DNA from: JANTGF01 sp963750735 | GTDB taxonomy: Bacteria > Bacteroidota > Bacteroidia > Bacteroidales > VadinHA17 | Length of the DNA stretch: 64,000 nt | Assembly: GCA_963750735.1 (NCBI GenBank) | Contig: CAVVRY010000002.1 | Coordinates: forward strand, 245,578 to 309,577 | Reading direction: 5' to 3' | Shown: positions 1 to 10,584 of the stretch, piece by piece | How the letters are laid out: every line of letters starts with the position of its first letter | Numbering within the stretch: position 1 is the first letter of the stretch | The notes under the pieces: model-generated | Databases searched by the model: none | Told to the model about the DNA's origin: nothing | The model's input: the letters and a program-made list of their open reading frames with translations, nothing else | Made by a program: the position numbers and the translations under genes

Positions 1-348
1 ATTAAAACTATCATCATCGAATATATTCATTATGACCGGGAGAAGCCTGGAAATGTTAATCTTTCTGATTTACTGGCTAAGGAATTGGCCCATGACTATT
101 CCTATCTTAGTAACCTGTTTTCTTCTGTGGAAGGAATTACAATTGAGAAATACCTAATCCAGCAGAAAATTGAAAAGGTAAAAGAATTACTGGTTTATGA
201 TGAATTATCCTTGAATGAAATATCTTACCAGTTGGGCTATAGTAGTGTTCAGCATTTATCAAACCAATTCAAGAAAATTACCGGTTTAACTCCTTCACAT
301 TTCAAAAACATAAAAAACAACAAAAGGAAACCTCTTGATAAGGTTTAA
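1..348 (+). CDS. AraC-family transcriptional regulator, C-terminal part (partial)
   Basis: The reading frame is open from the first base of the window, so only the C-terminal 115 residues are seen. They form an AraC/XylS DNA-binding domain: the stretch around LSLNEISYQLGYSS is the second helix-turn-helix, followed by the family signature QHLSNQFKKITGLTPSHF. A charged tail of about 13 residues follows. No sensor domain is visible here. It lies upstream of, and points toward, the copper/silver efflux genes, so a role in regulating them is plausible, but this is inferred from position only. Confidence 0.85.
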   Translation: MKTIIIEYIHYDREKPGNVNLSDLLAKELAHDYSYLSNLFSSVEGITIEKYLIQQKIEKVKELLVYDELSLNEISYQLGYSSVQHLSNQFKKITGLTPSHFKNIKNNKRKPLDKV

Positions 349-506
349 GGGTTAAAATCATTAAAACTTTAATTTAAAATTTCTATTTCTAAGTAATTAG
401 AGTTTCTGGCCTTTACATCCAAAAATAATATAACTGTTTTCCACAATAGTGTAAACATTATCTATTAATATTTTGCGTAATTTGTATGTTACAAGAAATC
501 TATTTC

Positions 507-914
507 ATGATTAAAAAGATTGTTCATATTGTAATAGCAAGCTTAATCCTGGTCTCAACTTTAGGATTTACGATTAATTTGCATTATTGCCATGATCAAT
601 TAATCGACATGGCCTTTCTTTCTCCTGCAAATAGCTGTTGTGATATAGATGGAGAAGAAGCAAGTCAAATGCAGGACACATGTCCCGGGTGTGAAGACGA
701 ATCAATTTCGGCTGAATCAACGGATGATTTTACTGTCTCCTCTCACACATTCAATTTTGAGAATTTCAATAATAGTGATCTTCTTATATCAGCCACATTA
801 CAGTATTGTTTTCAGGATTCCAACAATCCTAGTGCGAAGGAGGCGCCCTGGTATAAAAAACCACCCCCCTATCAAGAGGTGAACCTTTCCCAAATCCAGT
901 CTTTTCTGATTTAG
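507..914 (+). CDS. HYC_CC_PP family protein of a metal resistance locus
   Basis: A small exported protein of about 135 residues. An N-terminal hydrophobic segment (IVHIVIASLILVSTLGF) is a signal peptide or anchor. The three signatures that give the family its name are all present: HYC just after the signal, a CC pair (NSCCDID) and a PP-rich C-terminus (KKPPPY). A second pair of cysteines (CPGC) lies in the acidic middle and could bind metal. The ATG at 507 puts the basic MIKK directly before the hydrophobic core; an in-frame ATG at 486 is the alternative. Its place between an AraC regulator and cusA fits a copper or silver resistance role. The biochemical function of the family is not established. 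Confidence 0.75.
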   Translation: MIKKIVHIVIASLILVSTLGFTINLHYCHDQLIDMAFLSPANSCCDIDGEEASQMQDTCPGCEDESISAESTDDFTVSSHTFNFENFNNSDLLISATLQYCFQDSNNPSAKEAPWYKKPPPYQEVNLSQIQSFLI

Positions 915-1072
915 CATTCCTTTCGGGGTACATTGGTCAATTCATACCAGGTGTGATTTGCCTATGTTTTATTGTTTATGGTTAAATCTAAGTTTAGCCA
1001 TTTAACCCCACCTTCAAGTACGTGAACCATTAAAGATTTTTCATTAATCCATACGGTATAACTAATTAAATC

Positions 1073-4000
1073 ATGTTAAATAGAGTAATCAGGTTTTTCC
1101 TTGAAAACAAGCTGGTGACCTTTCTAATGCTTCTGGTTTTTATCGGTTGGGGGATTGTTACAGCTCCATTTGAATGGGAAACTGGAATTTTCCCCCGTGA
1201 TCCTGTTCCCGTTGATGCTATTCCTGATATTGGGGAAAATCAACAAATTGTATATACAGAATGGCCAGGACGATCTCCGCAGGATATCGAAGATCAAATT
1301 TCATACCCTCTTACTACCTCGCTTTTGGGTATTCCTGGAATAAAAACTATTCGGAGCAACTCCATTTTTGGGGTTTCCAGTATCTATATCATCTTTGAAG
1401 ATGATGTAGAATTCTATTGGAGCAGGACCCGCATTCTGGAAAAGCTAAGCTCTCTTCCTGCCGGAACCCTTCCTGAAGATGTAAATCCAAGCCTGGGGCC
1501 GGATGCCACTGCACTGGGTCAGATATACTGGTATACACTTGAGGGCCGTGATAAAAATGGAAAACCAGCTGGAGGTTGGGATCCACATGAGTTGAGAACT
1601 ATTCAGGATTACTATGTTCGTTATTCCCTGACTGCAGCTAAAGGAGTTGCCGAAGTGGCTTCTATAGGTGGATTTGTTAAGGAATACCAGGTGGATATTG
1701 ATCCAATGGCCATGAAGGCACATGGAGTAAATGTTACACAAATTATGGCAGCTGTTAAGAACAGTAACCTTGATATAGGTGCCCGCACAATAGAATTTAA
1801 CCGGGTTGAGTATCTGGTGCGTGCTCTTGGATATATTAAAAGCCTGGAAGATCTTGAAAAGAGTGTTGTAAGTGTTAGGAATAATGTCCCAATTCGCTTA
1901 AAAGATGTTGCCAAAATAAATTATGGACCAGCAACCCGTAGGGGAGGCCTTGATAAGGGTGGTGCTGAAGCAGTTGGGGGTGTTGTTGTTGCCCGGTATG
2001 GTGCCAATCCCTTGCAAACCATTGAAAACGTGAAGACCAAGATTGAAGAAATTGCACCTGGCCTTCCATCAAAAACACTTGAGGATGGTACAGTCTCAAA
2101 GGTAACCATAGTTCCATTTTACGATAGAACAGGATTAATCAAAGAAACCCTTGGCACTCTTGAGGAAGCCATCTCTCTGGAGCTCCTGATAAGTATACTA
2201 GTAGTAATAGTTCTGGCATTTAACCTTAGAGCCTCATTTTTAATATCAAGTCTTTTGCCCCTAGGTGTATTGATGGCATTTATAGCTATGAGGCAATTTA
2301 ATGTTGATGCGAATATTGTAGCACTCTCTGGAATTGCCATTTCAATCGGGGTAATGGTTGATGTAGGTGTTGTCTTCACTGAAAATATTATCAGACATCT
2401 GGAAATGAAAGAAAATATTGCTGCACGAGGTAAAAAATTACTTACAGTGATATATGATGCAACTACTGAAGTGGCAGGTGCTGTATTTACAGCTGTAACA
2501 ACTACAATTGTAAGCTTTTTGCCTGTATTTGCCATGGAAGCAGCAGAGGGCAAATTATTTAAACCACTTGCATTTACTAAAACCTTTACCATGCTGGCGG
2601 CTTTATTAATTGGTTTGTTTATCATACCAACACTGGCCCACATGGTATTCTCAATCAGATTGGATAAAAGCAAGATTAAGAAATTTCTGAACCTGACCTT
2701 AATAATTGCTGGTGTGGCAATCACAATTACCACTGGATATTATATCGCACTCGCTTTAACTGCATATGGATTAAATGGATTCTTTGGTGAAAGGTGGTCA
2801 GAATCAAAAAAATTCTGGTTGAACTACATAAACATTGTGATTACGGTTATGATCATAGTGTTCTTTCTCTCAAAGGTCTGGATGCCTCTGGGTGCTCAAA
2901 ATACACTTTTTGTGAATTTTCTATTTGTTATTGCTATAGTTGCAATTGTATTGGGATTTCTCTCGATGGTGGTTTTCTTTTATTCAAGTATCCTGAAGTG
3001 GGCATTGAAGCATAAGTGGCTGTTCCTAACGACGCCATTATTTATCATTTTATTTGGTATAACTGCCTGGCAGGGATTCAGCACAATCTTTGGATTCATG
3101 CCCAAATTTGTAAAGGAAACATCTGTATACAGAAAGTTGGACTCTTCTTTGCCCGGAATGGGAAAAGAATTTATGCCTTCCCTGGATGAGGGTTCATTCC
3201 TTCTCATGCCAACCACTATGCCTCATTCTGGCATTCAGGAAAATCTTGAAGTAATTAGGATATTGGATAAGCGAGTAAATTCTATTCCTGAGGTTGAAAA
3301 TGTTGTAGGTAAATGGGGTAGGGTTAATTCCGCACTTGATCCGGCTCCAACTTCCATGTATGAAAACGTGATTAACTATAAACCCGAATACATCTTAAAT
3401 AAAAGGGTCACCGAATGCGGTTTAAAGTGAATAAGGAAGGAGCCTATATGTTGACGAATGGGACTATATATAATCCTAAGGAAGAAGATTTTCGCCAGGT
3501 CAGCAAGGAGTTTCTTATTGAAGACAGAAATGGTGAATATTTCCGTCAATGGAGAGATGAAATAACAACACCAAATGATATTTGGGAGGAAATAATAAAA
3601 CAGGCATCAATTCCTGGATTGACCTCAGCACCAAAATTGCAGCCAATTGCAACAAGATTGGTCATGTTACAAACTGGAATGCGGGCACCCATGGGAATAA
3701 AAGTTTTTGGTCCAGACCTCGAGGCAATTGAAAAAGTGGGACTTGAGCTTGAACAACACCTGAAGCAAGTTGAGGGAGTCTCACCCATGTCGGTATTTGC
3801 TGATCGGGTTGTTGGGAAACCATATTTAGAATTGGAGATCGATAGAGATGCAATAGCCCGGTATGGGTTAAGTGTGCAGAGTCTGCAAACAGTTTTATCT
3901 GGTGCCATTGGAGGAATGAAGCTAACGACAACTGTTGAAGGACGTGAGAGATTCCCTGTTCGTATGCGTTATGCCCGGGAATACAGGGATAATCCGGAGG

Positions 4001-4878
4001 ATCTGAAGAGAATTCTTATTCCAACTCCAATGGGAGGGCAAATTCCCCTTGGTGAACTGGCTACTATAAATTATGTGCGTGGTCCACAAATGATTAAAAG
4101 TGAAAACACCTTCCTTGTAGCATATGTTATTTTCGACAAAAAAGAAGGATATGCTGAGGTTGATGTTGTGGAAAATGCCCAGGCATATTTGAATGATCTG
4201 ATTGATTCAGGTGATTTTGAGCTACCTGCCGGAGTTAGTTATGTTTTTACTGGTAACTATGAAAATCAGATCCGTGCAACAAAACGACTTCTGATAGTGG
4301 TTCCCATATCACTTATAATAATCTTTTTGGTACTCTACTTTCAGTTCAGGTCTGTTACATCAACAACCTTAATATTTTCTGGAATTATTGTTGCCATATC
4401 CGGAGGATTTATTATGCTTTGGCTATATGGACAGCCATGGTTTTTGAATGGGACCCTGGGAGGAATTGGTCTTAGAGATCTATTCCAGGTTCATACCATT
4501 AACTTAAGTGTTGCTGTTTGGGTAGGGTTCATTGCCCTGTTTGGTGTAGCAACCGACGATGGGGTGCTGATAACTACTTACATAAGGCAATTAATGGAGA
4601 AAAATAAACCTGATTCAGTCAATGCACTTCGGGCATTAATAATTGAGGCCGGATCAAAACGTGTGCGGCCAGCAATGATGACCACAGCAACCACAATTAT
4701 CGCACTGCTACCCGTACTTACTTCAACAGGAAAAGGATCAGATATAATGGTTCCAATGGCTATTCCACTGTTTGGTGGAATGACCATCGAAGTATTGACC
4801 ATGTTTGTGGTACCAGTTCTTTATAGTATGTGGCAGGAGGGTAAAATAAAAAGAGAATTGAAAAAACACAATGCGTAA
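1073..4878 (+). pseudogene. cusA: CusA/CzcA-type heavy-metal RND efflux pump, one frameshift
   Basis: Inner-membrane proton/metal antiporter of the RND superfamily, heavy-metal-efflux branch, which would work with CusB and CusC. Two frames together cover the whole protein. The first (1073-3430) carries the N-terminal porter region and the first transmembrane bundle; the second (3415-4878) carries the second porter region and second bundle, with the typical motifs GMRAPMGIKVFGPD and ATDDGV. The frames join if one base is restored near 3400/3401, just before AAAAGGG, giving the expected ...NEKGHRMRFKV... reading and a total of about 1268 residues, normal for this family. The break is therefore a one-base deletion, either real or a sequencing error. 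The stop overlaps the start of cusC by 8 bp. Confidence 0.9.
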
Positions 4879-6115
4879 GATTATGAAAAAATATAGATAT
4901 AGTCTTGGGTTAATTTTATTAATGCTTGTTTCAATGGCATCAGGTCAGGAGCAACTGCAAGATTATTTGCAAAAAGCAGCAGAAAACAATCCTGGGTTAA
5001 AGGCGAAGTTTAATAATTACATGGCTGCACTTGAGCTGGCTCCCCAAGTAAAAGCACTGCCAGATCCACAAATAGCATTTGGTTATTTTATCAGTCCGGT
5101 TGAAACCAGGGTTGGCCCTCAGGAGTTTAAAATTTCCGCTTCGCAAATGTTTCCCTGGTTTGGAACTTTGAAAGCGAAAGAGAATGTAGCAATACAATCT
5201 GCCAAAGCAGAATATGAGGTTTTCCAGGAAGCAAAATCAAAATTGTTCAATGAGGTAAGGACCACTTATTTCAACATATATTTTAATAAAAGAGCCATTG
5301 AAATTACAAGGGAAAACCTAACCATTCTTAATACTTTTAAGAGGCTTGCAAACATTAAAATTGAAGCAGGAATAGTCTCCCCTGTTGATGAATACAGGAT
5401 TGAAATGGAAATAGGGGACCTTGAAAATCAATTGGCCTTATTAATTGATAAGCAAATTGTACTTGAGCGTATGTTCAATAATCTTCTAAATGTCGAATCT
5501 GAACTTATAGTGCAAACACCTGATGTTTTATGGACCAATGATATTGCTCTTGAAAAAGAGCAAGTTTTAGACTCCATTAAATCAAACAACCACCAACTTC
5601 TCATCCTGTCTTTTCAACAAGACGCACTTAGTTATAGAAAGGAATTGGCTGGTAAGCTAGGTAAGCCTGACTTTTCTGTTGGACTGGAATATGCATTTAT
5701 TGGTAAGGGAAGTAATAATCTGGCCGGCACAGATGCATTTGTTTTTCCAATGGTAGGTATATCTATACCTCTTTACCGAAATAAGTATAAAGCAATGGTA
5801 AATGAGGTAGTCTATCTGCAGGAATCAAAAGATTTTGAAAAAATCGATAAAATCAACCTATTGGAAACAGTGCTGGAAAATGCCTGGAAAGATTATAAGG
5901 ATGCGAAAAGGAGAATTAGCCTGTATGATTCTCAATTGCAACTTGCTGGGCAATCGGTGAAATTGCTTGAAACTGAATATGCAACAGGCAATAAAAACTT
6001 TGAGGAGATACTCAGGATGGAACGCAAATTACTGAAATACGGCCTTGAATTGGAAATGGCAAGATCCGATAAACAAGCATCCATTTCATTTATCAACTAT
6101 TTAATGGGGAAATAA
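4871..6115 (+). CDS. cusC: TolC-family outer-membrane efflux protein (CusC-like)
   Basis: Outer-membrane channel of the tripartite metal pump, 414 residues. A signal peptide is visible (LGLILLMLVSMASGQ), and the rest is the two-fold repeated alpha-helical architecture of the OEP/TolC family, with the usual motifs PDPQIAFGY, an AMVNEV-type region and the C-terminal LLETEYATGNKNFEEILRMER. The start overlaps the end of cusA by 8 bp; an ATG four codons on (4883) is equally possible and would place MKKYR before the hydrophobic core. The gene is intact, unlike cusA and cusB on either side, and cusB starts 3 bp after its stop, so the three genes form one operon. Confidence 0.9.
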   Translation: MRKIMKKYRYSLGLILLMLVSMASGQEQLQDYLQKAAENNPGLKAKFNNYMAALELAPQVKALPDPQIAFGYFISPVETRVGPQEFKISASQMFPWFGTLKAKENVAIQSAKAEYEVFQEAKSKLFNEVRTTYFNIYFNKRAIEITRENLTILNTFKRLANIKIEAGIVSPVDEYRIEMEIGDLENQLALLIDKQIVLERMFNNLLNVESELIVQTPDVLWTNDIALEKEQVLDSIKSNNHQLLILSFQQDALSYRKELAGKLGKPDFSVGLEYAFIGKGSNNLAGTDAFVFPMVGISIPLYRNKYKAMVNEVVYLQESKDFEKIDKINLLETVLENAWKDYKDAKRRISLYDSQLQLAGQSVKLLETEYATGNKNFEEILRMERKLLKYGLELEMARSDKQASISFINYLMGK

Positions 6116-6117
6116 TC

Positions 6118-7965
6118 ATGAAAAATATAATTCAAAACATAAAACAAAATCTAAAACTGGTAGTTGGAGTTTTTGTAATCGGCATATTTTTAGGTTGGTT
6201 ACTTTTTCATCAAGGAAGCACAAAATCAGCCAATGTAAATGAACAAGAATTGAGTGCACACGAAGGCCATGAACATGAATCTGAAGATCCAACAACATGG
6301 ACATGCTCAATGCATCCACAGATTAAGCAGGATAAATCTGGTCAGTGTCCTATATGTGGAATGGACCTTATTCCAGTTTCTTCAATGCAATCTGAGGGTG
6401 AAAATATTGACCCTAATGAAATAGTTATGACAGAGTCTGCAGCTAAATTGGCAGATATTCAAACCGTTGAAGTAAATAAAGGAATACCTCAGAAAACTAT
6501 CTATTTGCAAGGGAAGGTGCAGGCTGATGAAAGAAGAATTGCTGAACTCACAGCCAGGTTTGGTGGAAGGATAGAGAAGCTGTTTGTAAACTTCACAGGC
6601 CAAAATGTTAAAAAAGGAAATAGACTGGCAACCATTTATTCACCAGATTTAGTCACCGCACAGCGCGAGCTGATTGAGGCAGCTTCATTTAAAGAGACCC
6701 GACCATCATTATATACTGCTGCAAGAGCAAAACTTAAACTCTGGGACCTCTCTGATAACCAGATAAAAAACATTGAAGAAAAGGGTGAGCCCAAAATCTA
6801 TTTTGATGTACTTTCTCCTATATCAGGAACAGTCATGATGCGACATGTTTCTCTTGGAGATTACATTAAAGAAGGATCTGCATTGTTCCAGATAACTGAT
6901 TTGTCAAAAGTCTGGGTATTGTTTGATGCATATGAAAGTGACCTGCCCTGGATTAGAAAAGGAGACAAGGTTGGATTTACAATTCAATCAATTCCAGGGA
7001 AATACTTCGAAGGAAATATTAGTTTCATCGATCCATTCATCGATCCAATAACCAGGATTGCAAAAATACGAATAGAATTACCCAACAGGGAGTTGAATTT
7101 GAAACCTGAAATGTTTGTAAATGGCGAAATACAATCAACAACAGCAAATAATACAAATGAAATACTCATACCAAAATCTTCAATCCTTTGGACCGGTAAG
7201 AGGGCTGTGGTCTATGTAAGGGTTCCTGAAAGAGAGTCACCCTCTTTTCTATATCGAGAAATCACTCTTGGACCCGAGGCAGGAAACTTTTACGTGGTGA
7301 CAGAAGGGCTTAAGGTAGGTGAGCAAATAGCAGTAAATGGGGTATTTAAAATTGATGCTGCCTCTCAACTGGAAGGTAAAACAAGCATGATGAATCCGGA
7401 AGGGGGCAAAGTCTCCACCGGGCATAATCATGGTGGTACTGCCATGAGTGATGAAGAAATGGCACCCATGGAGGAGAGAGAGACGAGCACTATAACTACC
7501 CTCGAAGCCACTCCGATGGATTTTAAAATGCAACTTGGTGAATTGGTTAACCAGTATCTTCTTCTTAAAGATGCATTTGTTGATTCTGATGAGCAAAAAG
7601 TTGAAGGTGCAGCTCAAAAAACCCTGGGGGCTTTTAATAAGGTTGACATGACATTGCTTAAAGGTGATTCACACAACCAATGGATGAAATTACAAAAGCC
7701 TATCCTGGATAATCTGAACGGTATTGTTCAAATGGATGGAATTGAAATGAAACGCACACATTTTAGTATCATCTCAGACAACATTAGAAGCGATAAAATT
7801 ATTTGGTATCCAAAGTGCGGAAACAAATGCCTTGTATCTGGAGTATTGTCCAATGGCATTTGACAACAAAGGGGCATATTGGCTCAGTGATTCAAAGGAG
7901 ATCAGAAATCCCTATTTCGGCGATGCCATGTTACCTGTGGGGAGGTAAAGGAAATTATAAAATAA
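6118..7965 (+). pseudogene. cusB: CusB-type periplasmic adaptor with heavy-metal-binding domain, frameshifted C-terminus
   Basis: Membrane-fusion protein linking CusA and CusC. An N-terminal anchor (LVVGVFVIGIFLGWLLF) is followed by a His-rich stretch, then a heavy-metal-binding domain (TWTCSMHPQI...CPICGMDL), the barrel-sandwich and beta-barrel MFP core, a second His/Met-rich linker (about residues 425-450), and a C-terminal DUF3347-like domain. The frame ends early at 7863, but the missing end is readable: from 7784 another frame gives LEAIKLFGIQ...EYCPMAFDNKGAYWLSDS, and after one base lost near 7933 a third frame ends ...CGEVKEIIK and stops at 7965. So there are two indels, near 7782 and 7933. 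The core adaptor is intact; only the last domain is damaged. Confidence 0.85.
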
Positions 7966-8049
7966 AAATTAACACCTGGATTTTAATGACTTTGTCACTA
8001 AATCCAGGAAATTCTAATAATCAATTATTAATTTAAATTAATTTATATC

Positions 8050-8412
8050 ATGAAAACAAAATATATTTAGCTTAAGCGTTTTGCTCTTTTTTGGTTTCAG
8101 TCTGTAGTAGCTCAAACAGAACAAAAAGAGAAGTTTAAAGTATATGGTAACTGCGGCATGTGCGAAAATCGAATCGAGAAAGCAGCAAAATCGGTTGATG
8201 GAGTTACATCAGCAGATTGGGACAAAGACACTAAAATGCTTTTATTGACTTTTGACGATGCAAAAACCAGTACAGACAAAGTACAAATGGCAATTGCAGA
8301 GGTTGGCCATGACACAGGTAAGCACATTGCAAAAGATGAGGTTTACAACGCACTGCCTGGTTGCTGTAAATATGAAAGGGTCGCCCATGTTGATCAAATC
8401 GAAAAAAAATAA
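8050..8412 (+). pseudogene. Exported HMA-domain metal chaperone (CopZ/MerP-like), frameshifted signal peptide
   Basis: A heavy-metal-associated domain is clear in one frame from about 8107: VYGNCGMCENRIEKA has the CXXC metal site (C-G-M-C), followed by the ferredoxin-like fold pattern VDGVTSADWDKDTKMLLLTF. The C-terminus has an extra CC pair (LPGCCKYE) that may also bind metal. Upstream, MKTKYI at 8050 and a hydrophobic stretch readable as SLSVLLFFGFSL in another frame make up a signal peptide, so at least two small indels lie between 8067 and 8107. It probably passes copper or silver to the adjacent Cus pump in the periplasm, or buffers it. The domain call is firm; the signal peptide is a reconstruction. 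Confidence 0.75.
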
Positions 8413-8644
8413 GAATAGTACAATCATCTATTCAGGTAAATATGTGTAATAAAAGGGGGTTCACTTTTATCTTAATTAATTGTTCAAATTAATTGGGAAA
8501 AAGTGGATCTCTTTAATTGAAATTTGCAATCAGAATTCATATGTGTTAAAATTGTTGAAATGGAACTGAAAGAAAAGCTGGAATTCGGCAGGTTTTTCTT
8601 TTTATAAATTATTATCTTTCTCTTTTTAACCATATTTCCGCACT

Positions 8645-10418
8645 ATGAAGAACCACCTGATTTCATTCATCCTCGGTTTGACATGCATTTTTTCTATAAA
8701 TGCCCAGGAATGAAATGTTTGTTAACTGGCCTGTAAGAAATGATATTTCGAAAGATCTGAGGTTGCAGTTAAATACGAATGAGATTAAATTCGGAGATCA
8801 AGTTTCAATGCCTGGAATAAGTGCCCGAAAACGAATTCTTTCCAAATCGGTGGAACAAACATATCATGGATCCCGTGCCTCAGCCGAGCTGGTTACCAGT
8901 TTCGATGGATTAGGATATGGTTTTATAGGGCCACAGGGTGAGGCTAACTACAGAAATCCTTCCGACAATTCCCTGGCTGTTGGGCTCGACTATATTGTGC
9001 AAACTGTGAACTCACGAATGGCAATTTTTACCAAAAAGGGGAGCAAATTTGACACCAGTGGCCAGATTATTTACGGACCTGTAGAAACAAGAAACGTATT
9101 CAAGGGTTTTGGAGGCCCGTGTGAGGAAATCAATAATGGCGATGCTGTTGTCCGGTATGACCAGCTGGCTGACCGATGGCTTATTGTTATGCCTATCTTC
9201 AAACGCCTTCCCCCAAGGGAAAATGAACCTGAAATAAGAAAGCACGGAGATCCGGCTAAGCTAAGTATGCCGGGAAAAACAGATCAGCCAGGTAGACCTG
9301 AAGGACTATATATACCTCCGAAGCCTACACCAGAAGAGTTGGCCATAGCCGACTCATTGCGCAGGATGAAAAGAAGGGAACCTAGAAATGAAGAAGGTTC
9401 ATTCTGTATGTGCTATGCTTTAAGTACTGGTCCCGATCCATTTGGTCCTTATTACCGCTATGAGTTTGTGCGTCCCTTGTTCCCCGATTACCCCAGACCG
9501 GCAGTCTGGCCTGATGGATATTATGTACCAACCAGCACCAGTGATTACCTTATACAGAAACATGCATGCGTTGTTGAACGCCCTAAAATGCTGGAAGGAA
9601 AACCAGCAAGAGAATTATGCTTTATTATTGATAGTGTTAATTTCCTGAATAATGCCGACCTGGATGGTTTTCAACTACCCCCCGAGGGTGAACCTAATAT
9701 AATGATGGCAACCGGGGGATCTCAGCTAATGGATGTGTTTAGTGATGATGGAATTTATGTCTGGAAGTTCCATGTGGATTGGGAAGACATTTCAAAAACA
9801 AAACTTGAGGGTCCTGAGAAAATAGAAGTTGCCGAGTACAATTACCTGGGAGACGGACAGCTTACAAAATCAATACCACAACCGGGTACAGAACAAAAGC
9901 TGGATTCGCAGGGTGATAAAATCATGTCGCGATTAGTTTACAGAAGGATTGGAGACCAGGAATCAATTGTTGCAGTACACTCAGTTAACACTACTGCAGG
10001 AGCTGGTGGTGTTCGTTGGTATGAATTCAGACTGGATCAAAAACGCAAGCTAAAGCTTTACCAGCAGGGAACCTATGCACCTGACAGCCTTTATAGATGG
10101 ATGGCAAGTCCTGCAATGGATAAATATGGAAACATAGGTATTGGATATTCTTTTGGAGGCTCAACCCAGTACCCCGGACAACGGTTTGCCGGGAGGCTAT
10201 CAAATGATCCACTAAACATACTCACATTACAGGAGACAGTTCTTGTTGAAGGCGAAGCATCACAGACAAATACACTCAGGTGGGAAGATTACACTCAAAC
10301 TGCAATTGATCCGACTGATGATTGCACAATCTGGTATGTTGGGGATTATTTAAAAAAGGGAGCAAAAAGCTATTCAACCAGGATAGGGGCATTCCGAATG
10401 CCTGGATGTAAAGAATAA
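8645..10418 (+). CDS. Secreted protein of unknown function, frameshift after the signal peptide
   Basis: A long open frame (572 residues from an ATG at 8700) has no signal peptide of its own, but an ATG at 8645 in another frame encodes MKNHLISFILGLTCIFSINAQ, a clear signal peptide ending exactly where the long frame begins. One lost base near 8705 explains this. I do not recognise a named domain. The mature protein has the look of a large exported beta-rich protein, with the segments NSLAVGLDYIVQTVNSRMAIF and GDAVVRYDQLADRWL, and an internal proline-rich insertion (about residues 180-225). No T9SS sorting domain or lipobox is seen. It stands alone between the metal locus and the TPR family. 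Confidence 0.6.
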
Positions 10419-10529
10419 ACTTTTTGCTGACGATTAAAGGTAGTTGTATACAAGTTACTACTTCTCTATGAGAAAGCCATATAGTTCTTCTTAATTCAAT
10501 AACACTCCAAACCACTTCATTTGGCTTAA

Positions 10530-10563
10530 TTTGTAATTGATGCTCGGATGATTTATATTTATA
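10530..10563 (+). promoter_or_regulatory. TPR-family promoter box, copy A
   Basis: TTTG at 10530 and TATATTTATA at 10554 with 20 nt between them, and 21 nt from the end of the box to the ATG at 10585. This matches the Bacteroidota sigma-factor pattern (TTTG near -33, TAnnTTT near -7). The geometry is identical in six copies of the gene family. Confidence 0.7.
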
Positions 10564-10584
10564 TGCCCAATTCATAGTTAACCA

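Noticed and set aside
2119..2733. 204-residue frame on the minus strand inside cusA
   Set aside because: It mirrors the conserved membrane segments of cusA on the other strand and has no family features.
3395..3431. Programmed frameshift in cusA
   Set aside because: AAAAGGG sits at the break, but CusA homologues are read in one frame, and neighbouring genes have similar indels at non-slippery places.
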